Shown here piece after piece: positions 8,564 to 15,709 of a stretch of 43,868 nucleotides of DNA. The notes beneath the pieces are model-generated. The model was not told the DNA's origin. It did not search any database and was given only the letters and a program-made list of their open reading frames with translations. Location: positions 1 to 43,868 of the forward strand of contig CAUPYH010000004.1 in assembly GCA_963515595.1 (NCBI GenBank), given 5' to 3'. Position 1 is the first letter of the stretch. Each line of letters starts with the position of its first letter. A program made the translations under genes and the position numbers. The DNA is from Eikenella sp963515595 (GTDB taxonomy: Bacteria > Pseudomonadota > Gammaproteobacteria > Burkholderiales > Neisseriaceae).

Positions 8564-9901
8564 ATGCAATCCTTTCTAGACCGTTATTTCAAACTTTCCG
8601 AAAACAAAACCACCGTCCGCACCGAGCTGATGGCGGGGCTGACCACCTTCCTCACCATGTGCTACATCGTCGTGGTGAATCCGCACACCCTGTCGCAGGC
8701 GGGGATGGATTTTGGTGCGGTGTTCGTGGCTACCTGTATTTCCGCCGCCATCGGCTGCCTGATTATGGGCGCGCTGGCCAATTATCCGATTGCGCTGGCG
8801 CCCGGTATGGGGCTGAATGCCTATTTCACCTTCAGCGTGGTTAAAGGCATGGGCGTGCCGTGGCAGGTAGCGCTGGCGGCGGTGTTTGTGTCTGGCATCA
8901 TCTTTATTTTGTTCAGCTTTTTGAAAGTGCGCGAAATGCTGGTGAACGCGCTGCCGATGAGCCTGAAAATGGCGATTGCCGCCGGCATCGGCCTGTTTTT
9001 GGCGCTGATTGCACTCAAAGGCTCGGGCGTGGTGGTGGGTAATGAGGCCACGCTGGTGCACATGGGCGAATTCCGCTTGCCGGTGGAAGGGCAGCCGGGC
9101 GTGTACACGCCGAATTGGCCGATGCTCTTGGCGCTGCTGGGCTTTTTCATCATCGTGGTGCTGGATTATTTCCGCGTGCGCGGCGCCATCATCATCGGCA
9201 TTTTGGGCGTTACCCTGCTGGCGGTGCCGCTGGGGCTGACCCGCTTCGAGCGCGTGGTATCGGCCATTCCCAGCATGGCGCCTACCTTCATGCAGATGGA
9301 TTTCAACCATCTGTTTTCAGGTAGCCTGATTGCGGTGATTTTCGTCTTTTTCTTGGTGGATTTGTTTGATAGCACCGGCACGCTGGTGGGCGTGGCGCAC
9401 CGTGCCGGCCTGTTGGAAAACGGCAAGCTGCCGCGCCTGAAAAAAGCCCTGTTTGCCGATTCCATGGCCATTGTGGCCGGGGCGGCGCTGGGCACTTCCT
9501 CTACCACGCCTTATGTGGAAAGCGCCTCCGGCGTGGCTGCGGGCGGCCGCACCGGGCTTACCGCCGTTACCGTGGGCGTGCTGATGCTCGCCTGCCTGTG
9601 GTTTTCGCCGCTGGCCGAAGCCGTGCCCGCCTTCGCCACCGCGCCTGCGCTGCTGTATATCGGCATCCACATGATGCGCTCGGCCACCGAAATCGACTGG
9701 CACGACATGACCGAAGCCGCGCCCGCTTTCCTCACCATGGTGTTTATGCCTTTCTCCTATTCGATTGCCGACGGCATCGCCATGGGCTTCATCAGCTATG
9801 CCTTGGTGAAACTGTGCTGCGGCCGATTCCGCGACGTACCGCCGATGGTGTGGGGCGTGGCCGTGCTGTGGGCGTTGAAATTCTGGTTCTTGGGTGCATA
9901 A
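8564..9901 (+). CDS. NCS2 (AzgA-type) purine permease
   Basis: A 445-residue polytopic inner-membrane protein of the nucleobase-cation symporter-2 family, AzgA branch, which imports adenine, guanine or hypoxanthine with protons. Recognisable signatures are the N-terminal RTELMAGLTTFLTMCYIVVVNP, the ALAPGMGLNAYFTF segment, FFLVDLFDSTGTLVGVA and GTSSTTPYVESASGVAAGGRTGL, which are typical of this branch (E. coli AdeP, AdeQ, GhxP, GhxQ). Which purine it prefers cannot be decided. The start is the ATG at 8564. An uptake sequence at 9315-9327 is translated as FSGSL in a loop. A terminator-like inverted pair follows 22 bases after the stop. Confidence 0.93.
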   Translation: MQSFLDRYFKLSENKTTVRTELMAGLTTFLTMCYIVVVNPHTLSQAGMDFGAVFVATCISAAIGCLIMGALANYPIALAPGMGLNAYFTFSVVKGMGVPWQVALAAVFVSGIIFILFSFLKVREMLVNALPMSLKMAIAAGIGLFLALIALKGSGVVVGNEATLVHMGEFRLPVEGQPGVYTPNWPMLLALLGFFIIVVLDYFRVRGAIIIGILGVTLLAVPLGLTRFERVVSAIPSMAPTFMQMDFNHLFSGSLIAVIFVFFLVDLFDSTGTLVGVAHRAGLLENGKLPRLKKALFADSMAIVAGAALGTSSTTPYVESASGVAAGGRTGLTAVTVGVLMLACLWFSPLAEAVPAFATAPALLYIGIHMMRSATEIDWHDMTEAAPAFLTMVFMPFSYSIADGIAMGFISYALVKLCCGRFRDVPPMVWGVAVLWALKFWFLGA

Positions 9902-9923
9902 GGCACGTTTGAATAGCAGAGAG

Positions 9924-9958
9924 AAAAAGGCTACCTGAAAGATTTCAGGTAGCCTTTT
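9924..9958 (+). terminator. DUS inverted-pair terminator after the permease gene
   Basis: AAAAAGGCTACCTGAAA and TTTCAGGTAGCCTTTT are separated by two bases, giving a long stem ending in a T run. Confidence 0.8.
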
Positions 9959-10011
9959 GGTATGTATGGCAGAAATGAGAATACGGGATGGTTCAATTAG
10001 GAGTGACTCAA

Positions 10012-10128
10012 ATGTTTAAAAAACGCAGCAAAATTATGCGGAACATGGTTTGGCGGCAGCTTGTTGCGTCAGCTGCTATCCATGGCAGTGTAAAGGTGGA
10101 ATATGGTTATACATGGTTGTCGGGTTAA
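10012..10128 (+). CDS. Possible 38-residue small protein
   Basis: An ORF starts at ATG 10012 behind TAGGAG with six to seven bases of spacing and ends at TAA 10126-10128. The peptide is basic at its N-terminus (MFKKRSKIMRNMVWRQL) and has no recognised domain. It lies in a 315-bp AT-richer gap between the permease and PAP2 genes. The good ribosome-binding site is the only support, and chance is a real alternative. Confidence 0.25.
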   Translation: MFKKRSKIMRNMVWRQLVASAAIHGSVKVEYGYTWLSG

Positions 10129-10216
10129 ACAAGCTTAAATATTCCCTAATTCTTTGCTAATTATAGATAAGTATAGTACGCTTAATCTGAATGATTTTAA
10201 GAGGGCAGGGCTGGGC

Positions 10217-10801
10217 ATGGAGTTTCTGCACGCAATCAACCAATCCTTGTTTCTGTTTATTAATGCCGATCATGATGACCATCCCGGCGCCATAGTGATG
10301 GCTTTGCTGATAGCAGAGTATTTAACCGCCATCACGCTGGTTGCGGTGGCGGTTTATTTGGTTTGGAAACAGCGATATCGGCGTGTTATCTGCTTGAATG
10401 TGCTGTGCAGCCTGCTGTTGGGCATGACGGTAACTTATCTTATTCGCAAGGGCTGGCATGTGCCGAGGCCGTTTGATATGCAGTTGGGCACTAATTTTTT
10501 GGTACACAGCGTAACTTCATCTTTCCCTAGCAAACACATGACTTCGCTGGCTGCCCCGCTGATGAGCATGTGCCTGTTTGCCCCAACTCGGCTGGTGGGC
10601 GTGGCCGGTTTGATGGTGGCAATGAGCGTGGCGTGGTCGAGGGTGTATCTGGGCGTGCATTGGCCGCTAGATATGACCGGGGCGCTGCTGGTGGGTTTGC
10701 TGGTGGCTTTAGCCGTAAAGTATGGCTTGCGCCCGTTGTGGATGCGTTGGCTTGATACGGCCGACGGCCAGTTTGCCATTCAGGATAAACAGGCTAGCTG
10801 A
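10217..10801 (+). CDS. PAP2-family phosphatase, BcrC-like
   Basis: A 194-residue inner-membrane protein with about five hydrophobic helices and the three PAP2 signature motifs in order: KGWHVPRP (K-x6-RP type), FPSKH (PSxH with the acid-base His) and SRVYLGVHWPLD (SRx5Hx3D with the nucleophile His). Close relatives such as BcrC remove a phosphate from undecaprenyl pyrophosphate during cell-wall lipid recycling; other lipid phosphatases are possible. I chose ATG 10217, preceded by AGGGCAGGG, over an upstream in-frame start at 10154. The last codons and TGA stop lie inside a one-mismatch uptake sequence (CAGGCTAGCTGAAAA). Confidence 0.85.
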   Translation: MEFLHAINQSLFLFINADHDDHPGAIVMALLIAEYLTAITLVAVAVYLVWKQRYRRVICLNVLCSLLLGMTVTYLIRKGWHVPRPFDMQLGTNFLVHSVTSSFPSKHMTSLAAPLMSMCLFAPTRLVGVAGLMVAMSVAWSRVYLGVHWPLDMTGALLVGLLVALAVKYGLRPLWMRWLDTADGQFAIQDKQAS

Positions 10802-10818
10802 AAACCTGGTGCCAATAG

Positions 10819-10878
10819 AAAAAGGCTACCTGAAAGTTTTAGCTCGATTGGAGCTATGCTTTCAGGTAGCCTGTTTTT
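10819..10878 (+). terminator. DUS inverted-pair terminator after PAP2 gene
   Basis: AAAGGCTACCTGAAAG pairs with CTTTCAGGTAGCCT. An inner AGCTC/GAGCT pair extends the stem, and a T-rich tail follows. Confidence 0.75.
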
Positions 10879-10974
10879 ATTGGGCTTTATGGTGAATCCA
10901 TTGAACTTCCAATGCGGCGTTAACCCGCCTTATATCGATTGCCATTTGATTGGCTATGGACACACTTGCCCGAA

Positions 10975-11340
10975 TTAATCATAACGGCGGCATTTAATAT
11001 CGGAATCCTCGCAGAAAATCGCGTTTTGTTCGGCCTGGCAGGCGCGGCGGACTTGGGTGCGGGCCAGGCCTTCGTTGTGGCTGGTGGCTTCATAGGTTTT
11101 GCGGAACGGGGTAACGCTGCACACATAGGCCGGGCTGCGGCCTGCGCGGTGCTCGATGATGACTTCGCGCACATTGCCGTTGCGTGTGGCCTGATTGTGC
11201 TCCAGCACGGCGATGCGCGCTTCCAAATCGGCAATGCGCCGCTCCAGGGCGCTGATGCGCGCGGCATCGTCGGCCGGCGCGGCATAGAGCGCAGTGGGCA
11301 GGGCGGTGAGGACGAGGAGGAGGGGGAATAGTTTTTTCAT
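10975..11340 (-). CDS. Small secreted coiled-coil protein of unknown function
   Basis: Read from the ATG at 11340 it is 121 residues; three extra in-frame codons exist upstream. MKKLFPLLLVLTALPTALYAAP is a Sec signal peptide. Residues about 28-52 (ARISALERRIADLEARIAVLEHN) have heptad-spaced Ile and Leu typical of a short coiled coil, so the mature periplasmic protein probably oligomerises. The C-terminal part holds four cysteines, compatible with two disulfides. No known domain was recognised. It is convergent with the PAP2 gene, and a second secreted-protein gene on the same strand lies about 165 bp upstream. Confidence 0.7.
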   Translation of the reverse strand: MKKLFPLLLVLTALPTALYAAPADDAARISALERRIADLEARIAVLEHNQATRNGNVREVIIEHRAGRSPAYVCSVTPFRKTYEATSHNEGLARTQVRRACQAEQNAIFCEDSDIKCRRYD

Positions 11341-11504
11341 GGGAATCATTGAATTAAAATGGAAGTTGTATTTCAGGTAGCCTTTTCGGGGACGGGATGC
11401 TACCTGAAAAATGGAAAATAAAACAGAGCAGGTGCGAATGAAAGGGTTGGACGTTTGCCTGGCATGGTTGAGCCGATGCCCAGCTGGCTGGTTTTGCTCA
11501 AGCT

Positions 11505-12017
11505 TCAGTTCGGCAAACGGCGGCAGATGCTTTGTGCCATTTCTTGACCAGTCTGGTCGTCGATTTGGGTTTGACGCATGGTGCTGGCATCGAGGCTGTC
11601 GATGCGCAGGGTGATTGTTTTGGCCTGGCGATCACTATCGAGGATGGTGGCGATGCGGTGCTCTATGTTACGGAGTTCTAGATTGTTGCCGATGGTTTGG
11701 CGGGTAGCAGCATCATGCTGCGGGCGGGCACGGTTGCTGTTCCAGACGAGGATCAGGGTATCGTTGGATAGTTGCCAGGTGCCAGTGGCGCTTTGCTGGA
11801 AACGGAAGTCAAGGCCTTGGCGGCGGAAGGTATAGTCGCCAATACTGTTGGCGTAGTGGTTGGGGCGGAGGGTGAGGCTGTCGGTAACGGTGGCATAGAT
11901 GCTGGGGTATTCTGTGGTGCAACGCCATTGGCCGGCAAGTTGGGCTTCGTTGAGAGGCGCGGCATGAGCGGCGCTGATGGTAGCGGTGAGGATAAGGATG
12001 GGAGTGAGTTTTTTCAT
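11505..12017 (-). CDS. Secreted protein of unknown function, lipocalin-like pattern
   Basis: A 170-residue protein with signal peptide MKKLTPILILTATISAAHA. The mature part opens with LAGQWRCTTEYP and alternates short hydrophobic and polar stretches (SLTLRPNHYANSIGDYTF, GTWQLSNDTLILVW), a pattern seen in small beta-barrel periplasmic proteins that start with G-x-W. Two cysteines (RCTTEY and SICRRL) could pair. I do not recognise a specific family. It lies just downstream of pepA on the same strand, with an uptake-sequence inverted pair between them, so it probably has its own promoter. Confidence 0.7.
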   Translation of the reverse strand: MKKLTPILILTATISAAHAAPLNEAQLAGQWRCTTEYPSIYATVTDSLTLRPNHYANSIGDYTFRRQGLDFRFQQSATGTWQLSNDTLILVWNSNRARPQHDAATRQTIGNNLELRNIEHRIATILDSDRQAKTITLRIDSLDASTMRQTQIDDQTGQEMAQSICRRLPN

Positions 12018-12059
12018 AATGGTTCTGGTGCAGATAAGGTTGGTTTGGTGGGAGTTAGG

Positions 12060-12098
12060 TTTCAGGTAGCCTGCTTCTTGCCGCAGGCTACCTGAAAT
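12060..12098 (-). terminator. DUS inverted-pair terminator after pepA
   Basis: TTTCAGGTAGCCTGC and GCAGGCTACCTGAAA form a perfect 15-bp stem immediately past the pepA stop, reading in the minus direction. Confidence 0.75.
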
Positions 12099-12112
12099 TT
12101 ACGCCTGCCGAC

Positions 12113-13522
12113 TTACACGCCGGCTAGGTTGCAGAGGTATTGCCATAAAAGAGGCACGGGGCGGCCGGTGGCGCCTTTTTCTTTGCCGGATTTCCAGGCG
12201 GTGCCGGCGATGTCGAGGTGCGCCCAGGTTTGCTCTTGGGTGAAGTGGGCGAGGAAGGCAGCGGCGGTGAGGGTGCCGGCGGGGCGGCCGCCGATGTTTT
12301 GCAGGTCGGCAAAGTTGGATTTGAGCTGCTCGCTGTATTCTTCAAACAAGGGCAGCTGCCAGGCTTTGTCGCCGCTTTGGCGGGCGGCTGCGAGCAGGCT
12401 GTCGGCCAGTTCCTGATTGTTGGCCACCAGGCCGCTGGCGGCGCTGCCCAGCGCGATGACGCAGGCGCCGGTGAGGGTGGCCACGTCGATGAGGGCGGCG
12501 GGCTTGAATTGGGCGGCGTAGGTGAGGGCGTCGCACAGGATCAGGCGGCCTTCGGCATCGGTGTTGAGGACTTCGATGGTAGTGCCGTCCATGGCGGTTA
12601 CGATGTCGCCGGGCTTGTTGGCGGCGGCATCGGGCATGTTTTCGCAGGCGGGGGCGACGGCGATGAGGTTGATGGGCAGTTTGGCGCGGGCGGCGGCAAT
12701 GAAGGTGCCGATTACGCTGGCGGCGCCGCACATATCGAATTTCATTTCGTCCATTTCGGCACCGGGCTTGAGGGAAATGCCGCCGCTGTCGAAGGTTACG
12801 CCTTTGCCCACCAGCACGACGGGCGCGGCGTTTTTATCGGGCGCGCCGAAGTAGGAAAGCTCGATGAGGCGCGGCTCTTGGGCGCTGCCTTTGGCTACCG
12901 ACCAGAACGAACCCATGTGTTCGCGAATGTAGTCGGCGCCGAGGATTTTGGCAGACGCCCCGGCGGCTTGGGCTTCGGCGCGGGCGGTGTCGGCCAGATA
13001 GGCGGGGGTGCAGATGTTGCCGGCGGTGTTGCCGAGGTCTTTGCACAGATTGATGCCGTGCAGCAGGGCTTGGGCGCGGCCGAGTGCATCTTGGGCGGAT
13101 TTATCGGCTGTGGGGGCGTAGAAATCGGCTTGTTGCAAGGCGGCGGGTTTGGCGGTTTTTTTGAAGCGGTCGAAACGGTATACGGCTTCGCCCAGCGCGG
13201 TGGTGAGCACGTTGAGGGCGTCGGCCAATTCGGCGGCGGCGAAGGCGCTCAAATCGATGGCGAGCGTGGGCTGTTTCTGTGCCCAACCGGCGGCGTGGCG
13301 GAAGGCTTTGGCCAGCGTATCGCGCCCTGTGTTGTCGAGTTTAAGTACGGCGGTGTCGGCAAAGCTGCCGTTAGCGGGCGTGCGGGCGGCGGCGAAGGGT
13401 TCGCTTTCGGTGAGCGTGCCGTAGAGCAGGGCGGCGGTTTCATCGGCTGGGGCGGCGGTGCACAAATACAGGCGGGCGGCTTGGCCGGCGGGCAGGGCGG
13501 CGGAGTGGAGATAGAATTGCAT
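12113..13522 (-). CDS. pepA: Leucyl aminopeptidase (M17)
   Basis: A 469-residue cytosolic aminopeptidase releasing N-terminal residues, with two catalytic metal ions. The metal and catalytic residues are all visible: Lys240 and Asp245 in VGKGVTFDSGG, Lys252, Asp263, and Asp322, Glu324 and Arg326 in NTDAEGR. These are the E. coli PepA positions shifted by 30, because the N-terminal domain is shorter. PepA-family proteins of E. coli also bind DNA in Xer recombination; whether this shorter form does is unknown. The start ATG is at 13522. nadD lies upstream on the same strand beyond a terminator-like repeat. Confidence 0.96.
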   Translation of the reverse strand: MQFYLHSAALPAGQAARLYLCTAAPADETAALLYGTLTESEPFAAARTPANGSFADTAVLKLDNTGRDTLAKAFRHAAGWAQKQPTLAIDLSAFAAAELADALNVLTTALGEAVYRFDRFKKTAKPAALQQADFYAPTADKSAQDALGRAQALLHGINLCKDLGNTAGNICTPAYLADTARAEAQAAGASAKILGADYIREHMGSFWSVAKGSAQEPRLIELSYFGAPDKNAAPVVLVGKGVTFDSGGISLKPGAEMDEMKFDMCGAASVIGTFIAAARAKLPINLIAVAPACENMPDAAANKPGDIVTAMDGTTIEVLNTDAEGRLILCDALTYAAQFKPAALIDVATLTGACVIALGSAASGLVANNQELADSLLAAARQSGDKAWQLPLFEEYSEQLKSNFADLQNIGGRPAGTLTAAAFLAHFTQEQTWAHLDIAGTAWKSGKEKGATGRPVPLLWQYLCNLAGV

Positions 13523-13619
13523 GTTAATCCTTGGCTTGATTAGGGTGGAAAACGGGTGGCATTTTATCGCTTGGCCCGGGGGAAAGGCTATCTGAAAATT
13601 GAAAATAGCGTGGAGAAAA

Positions 13620-13658
13620 TTTCAGGTAGCCTTTGCTTTTGAAAGAGGCTACCTGAAA
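13620..13658 (-). terminator. DUS inverted-pair terminator after nadD
   Basis: TTTCAGGTAGCCT (13620-13632) and AGGCTACCTGAAA (13646-13658) lie directly past the nadD stop codon on the minus strand. Confidence 0.7.
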
Positions 13659-13660
13659 GT

Positions 13661-14275
13661 TTATGCACCGGTATGGCAATACAGTTGGTGTTGCCGGATG
13701 TAGCCGAGCACGGCGGGGGGAATGTCGGGGCTGGTGTGTTCGGTTGCGAGCTGTTGGCGGATTTGGCTGGAGCTGATGGGCAGCGGCTCGGCTTGCAGGA
13801 TGTGTAGGCGGCCTTGGGGTAGGGCTTCGTCCAGCCAGGTTTGCAGTGGGGCAGGAGCTTGGGCGAGGTTGCTGCCGGGGCGGGGGGCGGCGGCAATGCG
13901 GCATTGGCACACGAGGTTTTGCCAACGGTGCCAGGTGTGCAGTTGCAGCAGACTGTCCATGCCGATGAGCAACCAGAGTTCGGCGGAGGGGAAGTGTTGG
14001 CGGAAGATTTGCACGGTGTCGTGGGTGTAGGTGGCGCCTTGGCGGACGATGTCGCAGTCGCTCACGGCAAGGCGGGAATCGGCTTGGACGGCGATTTCGG
14101 CCATGGCTAGGCGGTGGTGGGCGGCGGTGCGGGGGGTGGTTTTATGGTAGGGGTCGCCGGCGGGCAGGAGGATGACGCTTTCTAAATCCAGCTCGTCGGC
14201 AAAGCTGCGGGCGATGTGCAGGTGGCCGTTGTGGATGGGGTCGAAGGTGCCGCCGAAGAGGCCGATGCGGGGCAT
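13661..14275 (-). CDS. nadD: Nicotinate-nucleotide adenylyltransferase
   Basis: A 204-residue enzyme that joins nicotinate mononucleotide to ATP to give deamido-NAD, an essential step of NAD synthesis in the cytoplasm. The nucleotidyltransferase signature GGTFDPIHNGHL is at residues about 8-19, and the second motif ISSSQIRQQL lies near residue 177, both characteristic of NadD. Length is normal. In many Neisseriaceae nadD is followed by rsfS; here the downstream neighbour is pepA instead, separated by a terminator. The start codon is ATG 14275. Confidence 0.95.
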   Translation of the reverse strand: MPRIGLFGGTFDPIHNGHLHIARSFADELDLESVILLPAGDPYHKTTPRTAAHHRLAMAEIAVQADSRLAVSDCDIVRQGATYTHDTVQIFRQHFPSAELWLLIGMDSLLQLHTWHRWQNLVCQCRIAAAPRPGSNLAQAPAPLQTWLDEALPQGRLHILQAEPLPISSSQIRQQLATEHTSPDIPPAVLGYIRQHQLYCHTGA

Positions 14276-14321
14276 GGTGGGGTTCCTTTGCTGGGGCTTT
14301 CAGGTAGCCTTTGGGTGGGGA

Positions 14322-14384
14322 TGCAATAAGTTAAACTTTTGCTACGGCGTTGGCTCGCCGCCTTGTATTGACAGTGTTGTTTGG
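14322..14384. repeat. Degenerate half of a Correia-type repeat
   Basis: The run GTTAAACTTTTGCTACGGCG, then TTGGCTCGCC and TGACAGTGTTG, resembles the left half of the full 106-bp element at 42767-42872, including its ACGGCGTTGGCTCGCC block. The terminal TATAGTGG is not preserved. It lies between nadD and ruvA. Confidence 0.45.
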
Positions 14385-14392
14385 CGATCAAG

Positions 14393-14432
14393 AGGCTACC
14401 TGAAAATGGTTGGTTCAGTTTCAGGTAGCCTT
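14393..14432 (-). terminator. DUS inverted-pair terminator after ruvA
   Basis: AGGCTACCTGAAA and TTTCAGGTAGCCT sit eight bases beyond the ruvA stop codon in the minus direction. Confidence 0.7.
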
Positions 14433-14439
14433 TATCTGT

Positions 14440-15021
14440 TTATTTCAGCAGGTTTTTCAAGGCTAGGCGCACGCCTTCGCCCACTTCGGTATCGGCTGGG
14501 ATGCCTTTGGCGGCGGCACGGGCTTCTTTTTCGTTGTAGCCTAGGGCGAGCAGGGTGCTGACGATGTCTTCGCTGCTATCGTCTGCTTGAGCGGCGAGCT
14601 GGGCTTGGACGCCGCTAGAGGTAGTGAGTTTGCCGCGCAATTCGAGCACCATGCGTTCGGCGGTTTTCTTGCCGATGCCGGGGGCGGAGGAGAGGCGTTT
14701 GATGTCTTCGGCGGCAATGGCAGCGGCGAGCTCGTCGGCATTCATGGCGGAGAGGATACCGAGCGCGGTTTTGGCGCCGATGCCGCTCACTTTGATGAGC
14801 TGGCGGAAGGTGTTGCGTTCGCTGTGGCTGCCAAAGCCGAACAGGAGGTGGGCATCTTCGCGCACGATGAGCTGGGTGTAGAGCGAGACGGTTTCACCTA
14901 CGGGGGGCAGGGTGTAGAAGGTTTGCATGGAAACGTCGGCTTCGTAGGCGACGCCGTTTACGTCGATAACGACTTGCGGGGGGATGGCTTCGATGAGTTT
15001 GCCGGTGAGCTTGCTGATCAT
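14440..15021 (-). CDS. ruvA: Holliday junction branch-migration protein RuvA
   Basis: A 193-residue subunit that forms tetramers around Holliday junctions and loads the RuvB motor. The N-terminal OB-fold starts MISKLTGKLIEAIPPQVVIDVNGVAYE. Two helix-hairpin-helix motifs follow (IKVSGIGAKTALGIL near 72-86 and LSSAPGIGKKTAERM near 107-121). The C-terminal UBA-like domain (ALLALGYNEKEA) contacts RuvB. All three domains are complete. The gene is alone here; ruvB is not in the window. The upstream region faces the lipoprotein gene at 15124 divergently. Confidence 0.96.
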   Translation of the reverse strand: MISKLTGKLIEAIPPQVVIDVNGVAYEADVSMQTFYTLPPVGETVSLYTQLIVREDAHLLFGFGSHSERNTFRQLIKVSGIGAKTALGILSAMNADELAAAIAAEDIKRLSSAPGIGKKTAERMVLELRGKLTTSSGVQAQLAAQADDSSEDIVSTLLALGYNEKEARAAAKGIPADTEVGEGVRLALKNLLK

Positions 15022-15079
15022 GGGAGAGGCTACCTGAAAAATGGGAAGAGGGGCATTATATCGGTTTATTCAAACGGGT

Positions 15080-15085
15080 TATAAT
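15080..15085 (+). promoter_or_regulatory. Candidate -10 box for the lipoprotein gene
   Basis: A perfect TATAAT lies 38 bases before the ATG at 15124, within the divergent ruvA intergenic region. No clear -35 box is seen. Confidence 0.45.
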
Positions 15086-15123
15086 CAAGTATTGATTTTG
15101 ATTGGGTTCAAGGGGGAATTGTC

Positions 15124-15597
15124 ATGAAAAAACGGAATTTTGCGGCTGGCGCCTGCATTTTGCTGTTGGCCGGCTGCTCGGGCAGCAATGTGCTGCTGGG
15201 CTTGGGTTTTGCCGGCCGCCATCTTGGCTTGGGCACGGGCTTGAGTATTCCGGTGGGCAGCCGAAATAATGGCAGCAATGTGCAGGATTTGGGCAATTTG
15301 CGCATTATTGAGGAGCAGGTGGTTACGTATTTCGATGCGCAGGGCAAGGCCGTGCCAAACGAAGTGAAGGGCGGCTACTACCGCCAGCTGCTGAGCCGCC
15401 AGGGCAGGGGTTATTTGGTGCAGGATTTTTACGAGAGCGGGCAGAAGCGCAGCGATGCCATGCTGCTCACCCGCGAGAGCCTGTATGATTTCCGTGCCCA
15501 TCCGCAAAACGGGGTGCTCACCACTTATGCCATCAACGGCAATATTTTGTATCAGCAGAATTTTAGAAACGGTAAGATGGTGTCGGCTTCGTATTAA
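15124..15597 (+). CDS. Lipoprotein of unknown function
   Basis: A 157-residue protein with a lipoprotein signal peptide: MKKRNFAAGACILLLAGCSGS, lipobox LAGC with Cys18 as the lipidated residue. Residue +2 is Ser, which favours outer-membrane sorting in the E. coli rule. A glycine-rich stretch (LLGLGFAGRHLGLGTGLSIP) follows. The C-terminal part has repeated short segments (YFDAQGKAVPNEV, DFYESGQKRSDAM, YAINGNILYQQNFRNGKM) resembling MORN-like or YD-like toxin-antitoxin repeat modules, so a beta-repeat surface protein is possible. AGGGGGAA precedes the ATG. glmS follows 112 bp downstream with its own promoter. Confidence 0.75.
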   Translation: MKKRNFAAGACILLLAGCSGSNVLLGLGFAGRHLGLGTGLSIPVGSRNNGSNVQDLGNLRIIEEQVVTYFDAQGKAVPNEVKGGYYRQLLSRQGRGYLVQDFYESGQKRSDAMLLTRESLYDFRAHPQNGVLTTYAINGNILYQQNFRNGKMVSASY

Positions 15598-15643
15598 AAC
15601 AAGCAATATTGGCGAATCGGGCTGCCTGGATGGCGGCCTGGTT

Positions 15644-15652
15644 TGCTATAAT
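15644..15652 (+). promoter_or_regulatory. Extended -10 promoter for glmS
   Basis: TGCTATAAT is a TGn-extended -10 element with a perfect TATAAT, 57 bases before the glmS ATG. The -35 region is poor, as is common for extended -10 promoters. Confidence 0.55.
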
Positions 15653-15709
15653 CTGCCCGATTTTTTGCTGCTTCGGCGGCTGGCAACCAAATATGGGAAG
15701 GACTTTGCA

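Noticed and set aside
12218..13543. Plus-strand ORF of 441 codons opposite pepA
   Set aside because: Gly-rich, low-complexity translation mirrored from pepA, which has all its catalytic residues on the minus strand.
15455..15709. Possible N-terminal extension of GlmS
   Set aside because: The enzyme needs Cys2 right after the initiator Met. The upstream codons overlap the lipoprotein gene and the promoter.
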